64,000 nucleotides of DNA from Caballeronia novacaledonica. GTDB lineage: Bacteria; Pseudomonadota; Gammaproteobacteria; Burkholderiales; Burkholderiaceae. A model generated the notes under the pieces. The model had not been told where the DNA came from and did no database searches. It saw only the letters and a program-made list of their open reading frames with translations. The position numbers and the translations under genes are program-made. Positions 53,942 to 61,567 of this stretch are shown here, piece by piece (the first letter of the stretch is position 1; each line of letters begins with the position of its first letter). The stretch is from contig NZ_OGTP01000004.1 of NCBI RefSeq assembly GCF_900258035.1, positions 1 through 64,000 on the forward strand, given 5' to 3'.

Positions 53942-54357
53942 AATTCAACGATACAGCGCCTGTCATGACGCCCGAAGGCGGCCTGCCGTTCTGGCTGGCG
54001 CGGCTTGCCGAAGACGCGACGCTGGAGGCGACCGTTCTGAAACGACCGGTCGAAGGGCGGGCTGACATCATGGCGGTGATCAGGCACGCGGTCTCGCTCT
54101 ACGAGTTTCAGCACCACAGTTACAAGGGCATGATAGGTAATGGCCTGTATATGGAGTCCTATCGCTCGCAGATTCAGGGAATGCCGATCGAAACTCTGCT
54201 TATCGCACACGTGAACGAACAGGGCGAAGCCGACGCTGTCGTGATCAATCATCGCCCGCTCGACGCTGCGATGCTGTTTTCGAAGCTGATGGGAGAGCGT
54301 GTCGAAGAGCGCTTTCGCGACCTGTATTTGACGGGATCGCAGGCCGATTCCGAATGA
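53938..54357 (+). CDS. NTF2/SnoaL-like small protein
   Basis: A 139-residue protein that fits the nuclear-transport-factor-2-like/SnoaL fold by its helix start and strand end (RADIMAVIRHAVSLYEFQHHSYKGM, then DAVVINHRPLDAAMLFSKLMGERVEERF). Such proteins bind small hydrophobic ligands and some are isomerases or cyclases. It is translationally coupled to the tautomerase gene through an ATGA overlap, so they probably act in sequence. No catalytic residues can be named with confidence. Confidence 0.75.
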   Translation: MKFNDTAPVMTPEGGLPFWLARLAEDATLEATVLKRPVEGRADIMAVIRHAVSLYEFQHHSYKGMIGNGLYMESYRSQIQGMPIETLLIAHVNEQGEADAVVINHRPLDAAMLFSKLMGERVEERFRDLYLTGSQADSE

Positions 54358-54439
54358 TCGTTCCGGAACTAATCGTCATACATTTCCTTCCTGTCTGCCA
54401 TAGATAACGCTTGCCAACCGGTGCAGCGAGCCGTAATAT

Positions 54440-54487
54440 GTGCATATGCACTAAAAGATCGATGAGAGAAAACTATGCTACGCATAG
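54440..54487. promoter_or_regulatory. Two palindromes upstream of the sensor kinase
   Basis: GTGCATATGCAC at 54440-54451 is a perfect 12-bp palindrome. CTATGC-TAC-GCATAG at 54473-54487 is a second one with 3-base spacer, 29 bases before the kinase start. Either may be an operator of the sensor operon, possibly for the FixJ-type regulator in autoregulation. Confidence 0.45.
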
Positions 54488-54515
54488 CTAACGTTATTCG
54501 AGGCAAGGTGACAAT

Positions 54516-56888
54516 GTGATTGCTGCCGAGAGTGGGCCGCAGTCCATTGCCGATCGAGATGATGAGCGCCGCACGCGCGCTGAAGATTTCCGGCGGATGA
54601 TCGATAGCCTGCCCATACCGGCTATTCTCTATACACCGGACGGCGAGGTCTATCACGCCAACCGTCACGCGCAATGGCGGGCATGGCAGACGAACGATTC
54701 GATTCATCGCGACGATCGGAACGCAGTCGTCGCCCGGTTTCATGCGTCGTTAACAACGGGTGAGCCTTTCGCGTTCGAGTGTCGCTTTCGCATCACTGCC
54801 GGCGTCTATCGCTGGTGTCTGGTTCAGGGCTATCCGCTGCGAGACGACGAGGCTCGTATTGTTTGCTGGTACGTCACGCACAGCGAAATCGACAATCGCA
54901 AACGTGCCGAGGCGCTGCTTGCGGGCGAAAAGCGGCTGCTCGAAATGGTCGCGTTGGGGAGGCCCTTGCACAAAGTGCTGGATGGCTTGTGCAAGCTCGC
55001 TGAAGAGATTGCGGACGGCTGCCAATGCGGCATCTCCCTGACTGTTCCCGACGACATGACGCCGCTGCGAGTGGGCGCGCCGAGCTTCATTCACGTCGAA
55101 GCCGAGGCGCGCGGACGTCACGTCAGCAGTCACGTGGGACCTTGCGATCTGGCGGCGTCGTTCAGGGCGCAGGTTATCGTTCCGGATATCGCATCGGAAA
55201 CCCGTTGGTCGCGCATGTGGCGCGAGCAGAGTCTAGCCGATGGACGACGCGCGTGCTGGGCTACGCCGATCCTGTCGCGAGCCAATGAAGTCCTGGGCAG
55301 TTTCACCATCTATTCGTCGACGCCGGGTTATCCCACGCCGTTTCAGCGCAATTTCATCGCGCAGTTCAAACACATCATCGGCGTCGCGATAGAACGCGCG
55401 CAGAGCGACCTCGCGCTGAAAAGAAGCGAAGAGTGCTTTCGTACGATCGTCGACACGACGCCCGAGTGCGTGAAGGTCATCACACGCGAAGGTTCGCTGT
55501 TGCGTATCAATTCAGCCGGCAGCGCGCTGGCGGGCGCGCCTTCGGAGGCGCTCATCGGAAAATGCTTCTACGACTTCGTCGCTCCGGATCATCGTGATCA
55601 GTACATCGAATTTAATCGCGATATCTGCTCGGGCAAAACGGGCTTTCTGGAATTCGACCTCATCACGCTGAATGGCGAACGTCGTCATATGGAAACGCAT
55701 GCTGCGCCGTTATGCGGCAGCGACGGATCCATCGTGCAGTTGGGCGTGACGCGCGACATCACCGCACGCAGGCAGGCCGACGAGCAGCTACGAAAAAGCG
55801 CGGCGCTGATGGCGAAAGTGGAGCAGTTGAGTTTGAGCGGCAGCTTCTGCTGGCGCCCGTCGACTGGCGGGATCAGTTGCTCGGAGCAGCTCTATCGAAT
55901 CTATGGCGTCGAGTTGGAGACGCGCATGACGATCGATCTCGTCACGGCGCGCGTTCACCCGGGCGATCGTCATATCGTGCAGAACGCGCTGGAACAGGCG
56001 CAAGACGGCAAGGATCTGGATTGCGATTACCGCCTGCTCCTGCCCGATGGCGCGGTCAAATACGTGCGCATGCAGGCGCACGCTACGTCTGGTCCGCATG
56101 GTGAACGCGACTACATGGGCGCCGTGCAGGATGTCACCGAGCGCAGGCAGTCCGAAGAAGCGCTCGATGCATTGCGCGCCGAGCTGGCCCATGTGAGCAG
56201 GGTCAACGGGCTGGGCGCGCTGACGGCTTCGATCGCACACGAGATCAATCAGCCGCTGGCCGGCATCATGACGAATGCGCGCATCGTGCAGCGCTTGCTG
56301 AGCGCGGAGCCGCCCAATGTCGAAGGTGCGCTGGAAACCGCGCTGCGTACCATCCGGGACGGAAACCGCGCTTCCGAAGTGGTGACACGTCTGCGAGCGA
56401 TGTTCAGGAAAGAGGTCGTGATGTCCGGCGCCGTCGATTTGGCCGAAGCCGCGCGCGAAGTCATCGAACTGCTGCGCAGCGAAATCCGCAGGAAACAGAT
56501 CGTGTTGCAGTTCAAGACGACCGGTCACCTTCCTGCCGTCACAGGTGACAAGGTTCAACTTCAGCAGGTCATGCTGAACCTTCTGCTCAATGCGATAGAG
56601 GCGATGCAAGGTGTGGGCGATCGTCCGCGGCGCATACTCGTCAACGTCGAACGGGACGATGACAATCGCATCAGACTCGCGGTGACGGATTCCGGAGCGG
56701 GCTTCGAGCCGGAGCGCGCGGCCAGACTCTTCGATGCGTTCTACACGACCAAGCGAGAGGGAATGGGCATTGGTTTGTCGGTGAGCCGTTACATCGTCGA
56801 GCGTCATGGCGGCCGATTGTCGGCTACCTCGAACGAGCGCTTCGGTGCGACCTTTGCCTTCTCCGTCCCATACGCCGAAAGCCCATGA
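54516..56888 (+). CDS. PAS/GAF multi-domain sensor histidine kinase (FixL-like)
   Basis: A 790-residue soluble kinase with no membrane segments. Domains in order: PAS (about 30-125), GAF (about 135-295), PAS (about 305-425; ECFRTIVDTTPECVKVITREGS), PAS (about 435-545), then HisKA with phospho-His575 in HEINQPLAG, and HATPase (NLLLNAIEAMQ, DSGAGF and GMGIGLSVSRYIVERHGG). The HEINQPLAG box is that of the FixL-type family 4 kinases. Sensed signal unknown; no heme-binding FixL PAS signature is evident, and several PAS/GAF domains suggest small aromatic or redox cues. The start is a GTG at 54516. The receiver gene overlaps its stop (ATGA). Confidence 0.93.
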   Translation: MIAAESGPQSIADRDDERRTRAEDFRRMIDSLPIPAILYTPDGEVYHANRHAQWRAWQTNDSIHRDDRNAVVARFHASLTTGEPFAFECRFRITAGVYRWCLVQGYPLRDDEARIVCWYVTHSEIDNRKRAEALLAGEKRLLEMVALGRPLHKVLDGLCKLAEEIADGCQCGISLTVPDDMTPLRVGAPSFIHVEAEARGRHVSSHVGPCDLAASFRAQVIVPDIASETRWSRMWREQSLADGRRACWATPILSRANEVLGSFTIYSSTPGYPTPFQRNFIAQFKHIIGVAIERAQSDLALKRSEECFRTIVDTTPECVKVITREGSLLRINSAGSALAGAPSEALIGKCFYDFVAPDHRDQYIEFNRDICSGKTGFLEFDLITLNGERRHMETHAAPLCGSDGSIVQLGVTRDITARRQADEQLRKSAALMAKVEQLSLSGSFCWRPSTGGISCSEQLYRIYGVELETRMTIDLVTARVHPGDRHIVQNALEQAQDGKDLDCDYRLLLPDGAVKYVRMQAHATSGPHGERDYMGAVQDVTERRQSEEALDALRAELAHVSRVNGLGALTASIAHEINQPLAGIMTNARIVQRLLSAEPPNVEGALETALRTIRDGNRASEVVTRLRAMFRKEVVMSGAVDLAEAAREVIELLRSEIRRKQIVLQFKTTGHLPAVTGDKVQLQQVMLNLLLNAIEAMQGVGDRPRRILVNVERDDDNRIRLAVTDSGAGFEPERAARLFDAFYTTKREGMGIGLSVSRYIVERHGGRLSATSNERFGATFAFSVPYAESP

Positions 56889-57295
56889 CGATTCAACGCC
56901 CAGTTGTCGCGGTAGTCGACGACGATGAATCCGTGCGCGAATCGCTGAGCGAGTTGCTGCGCGAACTCGGCTTTGCAGTCGCGGCGTTTGCGTCGGCGGA
57001 GGCGATTCTGGCCTCCGGCTATATCGACCAGGCACATTGTCTGGTGCTCGATATCGATATGCCCGGCATGTCCGGCTGCGACCTGCAGCGCGAACTGCAA
57101 CGGCGCGGGCATAACATTCCCATCGTTTTCATGAGTGCGCATGCGGACGACGTTCTATGCCCGCAGGTGCTCGAACAAGGTGCAGTCGCATGCCTGTGCA
57201 AACCGTTCAGCGATATCGTCTTGCTGGAGGCCATCCACGCTGCGCTCGGCGGTGCCGTGATTGGAGATCGTAATGACACCGGCCATCGACAATGA
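56885..57295 (+). CDS. Single-domain response regulator (receiver only)
   Basis: A 136-residue CheY-like receiver with no output domain. The acidic pocket is VVDDDES at 11-17, the phospho-acceptor Asp56 in LVLDIDMPG, Ser in FMSAHAD (for Thr/Ser), and Lys near 107 in LCKPFS. It could shuttle phosphate between kinase and FixJ-type regulator or act as a sink. It is coupled to the kinase (ATGA overlap) and overlaps the FixJ gene by 23 bases. Confidence 0.92.
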   Translation: MTIQRPVVAVVDDDESVRESLSELLRELGFAVAAFASAEAILASGYIDQAHCLVLDIDMPGMSGCDLQRELQRRGHNIPIVFMSAHADDVLCPQVLEQGAVACLCKPFSDIVLLEAIHAALGGAVIGDRNDTGHRQ

Positions 57296-57944
57296 ACATG
57301 AACGGAGCGAGTCGGTCGTCTTCATCGTCGACGATGACGTGTCAGTGCGTGAGTCGCTGCAAGCGCTGATTCGCTACGCCGGGTTCGAGGCCGAAACGTA
57401 TGCGTCGGCGCAGGACTTTCTCGGGCGTCCACGCGCGACGGTTCCAAACTGTCTGGTGCTGGACATTCGCCTGCCCGATCTCGGCGGCCTGGAGTTGCAG
57501 AACCATGTGGCGTCGGAGCGTACGGAGATGCCGATCATCTTCATCACCGGCTACGGCGATGTTCCGATGACGGTACAGGCCATGAAGGCGGGCGCGGTCG
57601 AATTTCTCACCAAGCCATTCGATGACGAGATACTGCTCGATGCGATCCGCCTGGCCATCGAGCGCAGCCGCGTGGCATTGTCCGAAGCGGCGCGGATGAA
57701 GGTGCTCGCGGATCGCTACGCATCGCTCAGCCGACGCGAACGCGAGGTCATGGCATTGGTCGTGTGCGGACTGCTCAACAAGCAGGTGGGATTCGAGTTG
57801 GGCATCAGCGAAATCACGGTGAAGGCGCACCGCGGGCAGGTGATGCGAAAGATGAACGCGCACTCGCTCGCCGATCTGATAAACATGGCGCAACGGCTCC
57901 AACCGGGCCGCACGTCGAGTGCAATGCTCGAAGAAGCGGCATGA
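57273..57944 (+). CDS. FixJ/NarL-type two-component response regulator
   Basis: A 223-residue FixJ-like regulator. The receiver has VDDDVS, Asp64 in LVLDIRLPDLGG, ITGYGD, and Lys in LTKPFDD. The LuxR helix-turn-helix is at about 155-210 (YASLSRREREVMALVVCGLLNKQVGFELGISEITVKAHRGQVMRKM). The ATG at 57273 has GGAG seven bases upstream. It most likely controls the genes from 58149 on; the palindrome at 58057-58085 lies in the gap between. The trio kinase/receiver/FixJ is one operon. Confidence 0.94.
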   Translation: MTPAIDNEHERSESVVFIVDDDVSVRESLQALIRYAGFEAETYASAQDFLGRPRATVPNCLVLDIRLPDLGGLELQNHVASERTEMPIIFITGYGDVPMTVQAMKAGAVEFLTKPFDDEILLDAIRLAIERSRVALSEAARMKVLADRYASLSRREREVMALVVCGLLNKQVGFELGISEITVKAHRGQVMRKMNAHSLADLINMAQRLQPGRTSSAMLEEAA

Positions 57945-58056
57945 ACAAGAGGCCTCTGCCGTAGACCGCTGCACGGCGGTTCACGCGTATCACATTTCCC
58001 CGCTCGCCTGCATTTCTCCACTCCGGCGTTGAACGGAGCCGCGTCGACTCTCACCA

Positions 58057-58085
58057 ATACGAAGGTATCGCCAATACCTTCGTAT
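58057..58085. promoter_or_regulatory. Perfect palindrome, likely FixJ-type operator
   Basis: ATACGAAGGTAT and ATACCTTCGTAT are perfect 12-bp inverted arms with a 5-base spacer. It lies 63 bases upstream of the small-membrane-protein gene and 112 after the FixJ gene. No T-run follows, so it is not a terminator. Size and position fit a dimeric response-regulator site. Confidence 0.8.
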
Positions 58086-58148
58086 AGTAGAACGCGCACT
58101 GCCTTTGAAATACCTTTGCGTTGTGAAGACAACCGTCAGGTTTCGGTC

Positions 58149-58574
58149 ATGCGTGCATCTCCTCAACGTGTCTCGGAAGAGGCTGCCGGTTTGGCCACCG
58201 GACCGGTGCGCCTGTTCAAGGCGTTTGTCGCGACGATCTGTATCGGATCGCTGATCGAGATACCGCTCGATACCGGTGCTTCGATCGATTCGAATCGCTT
58301 GCTCTTCGTGCTGGCGCCAAAGCTCGTGATGATCTTCATCGGTGTGGCCGCCATCGCCGACGTGCCCTTCGCTCGCCAGGCATTCACGTTCATCTGCGCC
58401 GTGAGCGTATTGGCGATCGCGCCAGCATTGCCCATCGAATACGGTCGATACATCTCGATCGCTCTTCTTGTCTCCACCGTCGAATGCATCGGCAAAAGCG
58501 TGTGCATTGCAACCTTCGCGATCATGTCGTGGCGCGAAACGCAGTCTTATTCTCAACAGGATTTCTTATGCTGA
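58149..58574 (+). CDS. Small membrane protein of unknown function
   Basis: A 141-residue inner-membrane protein with three to four hydrophobic segments (LFKAFVATICIGSLIEIPL, LFVLAPKLVMIFIGVAAIADV, FTFICAVSVLAIAPALPI, ISIALLVSTVECIGKSVCIATFAIM). No family is recognised. The ATG at 58149 is chosen after TTCGGTC; a longer frame of 40 residues upstream lacks a ribosome site and crosses the palindrome. Its stop overlaps the epoxide-hydrolase start by 7 bases. The first gene of the putative FixJ target operon. Confidence 0.7.
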   Translation: MRASPQRVSEEAAGLATGPVRLFKAFVATICIGSLIEIPLDTGASIDSNRLLFVLAPKLVMIFIGVAAIADVPFARQAFTFICAVSVLAIAPALPIEYGRYISIALLVSTVECIGKSVCIATFAIMSWRETQSYSQQDFLC

Positions 58575-59893
58575 AAGATATCGATCCCCAGACGCCGTCG
58601 CGTCGCCGCTTCGTGGGCGTGGCGGCGGCTGCCATCGCGGCGACTTCATTGAGCAAGCTCGCCTTCGCAGAAAGCACGCAGGCTATCACCGAAGTCGCGC
58701 CATCGGCGGGTGGTGACAAGACCGCTATTCGTCCGCTTCACGTGCATGTGCCGGAAGCGCAACTCGTGGAACTGCGCAGACGTATCAAGGCGACGAGATG
58801 GCCCGAGCGCGAGACGGTGACGGACGCATCGCAGGGTGTGCAACTCGCGACCGTGCAAAAGCTCGCGCGCTATTGGGCGACGGGCTACGACTGGCGCAAG
58901 GTCGAAGCGCGGTTGAATGCGCTGCCGCAGTTCGTCACGGAGATCGACGGCCTCGACATTCACTTCATCCACGTTCGTTCGAAACATCAGAATGCGTTGC
59001 CGATCATCGTCACGCACGGTTGGCCGGGCTCGATCATCGAGCAGATGAAAATCATCGGGCCGCTGACCAATCCGACGGCACACGGCGGAACGCCTTCCGA
59101 CGCCTTCGATGTCGTGATTCCGTCGCTACCCGGCTACGGCTTCTCCGGCAAGCCGTCCGCAACGGGCTGGGATCCTGCCCGAATCGCGCGCGCCTGGGTC
59201 GTTCTGATGCAGCGCCTCGGCTACAGCCGATACGTCGCGCAAGGCGGTGATTGGGGCAATGCCGTCACCGAACAGATGGCGCTGCTCACACCGCCGGGAC
59301 TGCTCGGCATCCATACCAACATGCCGGCGACCGTGCCCGACGATATCGCAAAGGCACTCAAGTTCGGCGACCCGGCTCCCGCCGGTCTGTCACCCGACGA
59401 GAAGCACGCATTCGATCAGCTCGACTTCTTCTACAAGCACGGTCTCGGTTATGCGCAGGAAATGGCGGGCCGGCCGCAGACGCTGTATGGAATCGAGGAT
59501 TCGCCTGTCGGCCTCGCGTCGTGGATGCTCGATCACGATGCGGCCAGCCTCGCGCTCATTTCGCGTGTATTCGATGGACAACCGGAAGGTCTTTCGCGTG
59601 ACGACGTGCTCGACAACGTGACGCTCTATTGGCTGACCAACACGGGCATCTCTTCGGCTCGGCTGTATTGGGAAAACAAGCTCAACTTCTTTGCGCCGAA
59701 ACACGTCGGCATTCCTGTTGCCGTGAGTGTCTTTCCGGACGAGCTTTACGCCGCTCCGCGGAGTTGGACAGAGCAGGCTTATCCCAAACTGATTCATTAC
59801 AACCGTCTGCCCAAAGGCGGGCATTTCGCCGCCTGGGAGCAGCCGAAGGCCTTCACGGAAGAGCTTAGAGCGAGCTTCCAGTCGCTGCGGTGA
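58568..59893 (+). CDS. Tat-exported epoxide hydrolase (EHN plus alpha/beta hydrolase)
   Basis: A 441-residue epoxide hydrolase. A twin-arginine signal SRRRFVGVAAAAIAATS is at 11-28. The epoxide-hydrolase N-terminal domain (IRPLHVHVPEAQLVELRRRIKATRWPERE) is followed by the alpha/beta core with HGWPGS at 150-155, nucleophile Asp228 in GGDWG, and His in GGHFAAWEQP. EHN proteins are usually cytoplasmic; export is notable. It is co-transcribed with the small membrane gene and two further genes. Juvenile-hormone- or terpene-like epoxide substrates are known for the fold, none can be assigned. Confidence 0.92.
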   Translation: MLKDIDPQTPSRRRFVGVAAAAIAATSLSKLAFAESTQAITEVAPSAGGDKTAIRPLHVHVPEAQLVELRRRIKATRWPERETVTDASQGVQLATVQKLARYWATGYDWRKVEARLNALPQFVTEIDGLDIHFIHVRSKHQNALPIIVTHGWPGSIIEQMKIIGPLTNPTAHGGTPSDAFDVVIPSLPGYGFSGKPSATGWDPARIARAWVVLMQRLGYSRYVAQGGDWGNAVTEQMALLTPPGLLGIHTNMPATVPDDIAKALKFGDPAPAGLSPDEKHAFDQLDFFYKHGLGYAQEMAGRPQTLYGIEDSPVGLASWMLDHDAASLALISRVFDGQPEGLSRDDVLDNVTLYWLTNTGISSARLYWENKLNFFAPKHVGIPVAVSVFPDELYAAPRSWTEQAYPKLIHYNRLPKGGHFAAWEQPKAFTEELRASFQSLR

Positions 59894-59934
59894 CAAGCTC
59901 ACGGGTGAGCAATCATGAACCGAGGTGAACTGTT

Positions 59935-60402
59935 ATGACTTGCCGTATCGAAGACGACATCGTCCGACGTGCATTGATTGCACTGTTACCACCTGAGCAG
60001 CATCGGCCGAAATCCGAAAACCATGTGCACGGCCTTGAACGAACATCTCGCCGAAAGAGGCGCGTGGCGAACTTCGGGCCTGTCGATGAGCAACGCGTTC
60101 CTGCGCGCATCTTCGTGATCGAGCAGCCTTCGTCGCAGACATTGAGCGTGTGCTGGAGCGATTCTCAGTCCGGGCACTATGCCGCTCAAATGTGGCGCAA
60201 AGGCGTCGCACGTAAGGCATCTCTTTGCGTATTGAGCGGCGCGCAGATTCTTCCCGGCGATGCCGTGTACCGTCCGCACGCCGGCGAACGCCACTCGCCT
60301 GCGAATCGTGAATACATGCTTCTTGCGTCGGCGGTTCCGGAGGAAGCGAGCGTGGTACTTCAAGAGCAGTGTGAAGCACTGGCAATCTCAAGAGGAGAGT
60401 AG
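59935..60402 (+). CDS. DUF3331-like protein
   Basis: A 155-residue protein of the Burkholderia DUF3331 type, recognisable by QTLSVCWSDSQSGHYAAQMWRKG, then CVLSGAQILPGDAVYRPHAGE and the end EYMLLASAVPEE. It is cytoplasmic with a basic N-terminal third. Function unknown. It lies 41 bases after the epoxide-hydrolase gene and 2 bases before the next hydrolase, so it is in the same operon. Confidence 0.8.
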   Translation: MTCRIEDDIVRRALIALLPPEQHRPKSENHVHGLERTSRRKRRVANFGPVDEQRVPARIFVIEQPSSQTLSVCWSDSQSGHYAAQMWRKGVARKASLCVLSGAQILPGDAVYRPHAGERHSPANREYMLLASAVPEEASVVLQEQCEALAISRGE

Positions 60403-60404
60403 TT

Positions 60405-61412
60405 GTGACAGATGGAATCGACACGCGTCGCCGGCGTCTCCTGGGCGCTGCCGCCATGAGCGCGGGCGCAGTGGAACTCGGTATCGGACGGTTCGCGTTT
60501 GCAGCATCGAATGTTTCGTTCGACAAGATCAGGCAGATCAATGCGGGGGTTCTGAATGTCGGATATGCGGAACTCGGTCCGGCCGATGGTCCGGTCGTGA
60601 TACTGCTTCATGGCTGGCCTTATGACATCCACAGCTTCGCCGATGCCGCGCCCCGAATTGCGCAGGCGGGCTATCGTGTGATCGTTCCGCATCTGCGCGG
60701 CCATGGAACGACGCGTTTCCTGTCCGGCGACACAGTGCGCAATGGCCAGCAATCGGTGCTTGCCGTCGACGTCATTGCGTTGATGGATGCGCTGAAGATC
60801 CAGAACGCGGTCATCGGTGGATTCGACTGGGGCGCGCGCACGGCCAATGTCGTCGCGGCGCTTTGGCCGGAGCGCTGTAAGGCATTGGTCTCGGTGAGCG
60901 GTTACCTGATCGGGAATCAGGCGGCCAACAAGACGCCGTTGCTGCCGAAGGCGGAACTCGCGTGGTGGTACCAGTTCTACTTCGCGACGGAACGCGGCAA
61001 GCTCGGCTACGAAGCCAATCGCCGCGATTTCGCAAAGCTCATATGGCAACTCGCTTCGCCGAAATGGCATTTCGACGATGCCACGTTCGACCGTTCCGCC
61101 AGATCGTTCGAGAATCCAGACCACGTTGCGATCGTGATAGACAATTACCGCTGGCGGCTAGGCCTCTCGAACGGCGAGCCGCAGTACGACGCACTCGAAT
61201 CGCGGCTTGCTCGGGCGCCCGTCGTCACGGTTCCGGCGATCACGCTCGAAGGCGACGCGAACGGCGCGCCCCATCCGGAGCCGTCGGCGTATGGGAGGAA
61301 GTTTGTCGGCAAGTACGCGCACCGGACGATTTCCGGCGGCATCGGCCACAATTTGCCGCAAGAGGCACCGAATGCCTTTGCGGATGCGGTGATCGAAGTC
61401 GCGAGCTATTAG
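60405..61412 (+). CDS. Tat-exported alpha/beta hydrolase (epoxide hydrolase / dehalogenase-like)
   Basis: A 335-residue alpha/beta hydrolase. The N-terminus has a twin-arginine-like RRRRLLGAAAMS at 8-19 and an Ala-rich signal ending near FAFAAS. The oxyanion motif is HGWPYD at 69-74, the nucleophile is Asp141 in GGFDWGAR, so the class is epoxide hydrolase or haloalkane dehalogenase-like rather than esterase, and the base His lies in GGIGHNLPQ. The start is GTG at 60405 with AGAGGAGAG upstream. Two exported Asp-nucleophile hydrolases in one operon suggest detoxification or use of epoxides or halides outside the cytoplasm. Confidence 0.9.
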   Translation: MTDGIDTRRRRLLGAAAMSAGAVELGIGRFAFAASNVSFDKIRQINAGVLNVGYAELGPADGPVVILLHGWPYDIHSFADAAPRIAQAGYRVIVPHLRGHGTTRFLSGDTVRNGQQSVLAVDVIALMDALKIQNAVIGGFDWGARTANVVAALWPERCKALVSVSGYLIGNQAANKTPLLPKAELAWWYQFYFATERGKLGYEANRRDFAKLIWQLASPKWHFDDATFDRSARSFENPDHVAIVIDNYRWRLGLSNGEPQYDALESRLARAPVVTVPAITLEGDANGAPHPEPSAYGRKFVGKYAHRTISGGIGHNLPQEAPNAFADAVIEVASY

Positions 61413-61567
61413 ATCGATCGAATAGCTTTATAGGCACGAACATCACGATGCATTGCCGGTCGCTCTCGCGCACGGCTGGCTCTCGGGCCGCGGCCATCGT
61501 CATGATGGTGTTAATTCCGCTCATCTGGATCACGAAGCCGGGCAAGGCAGCGGCGGCGGCGCGCTTG

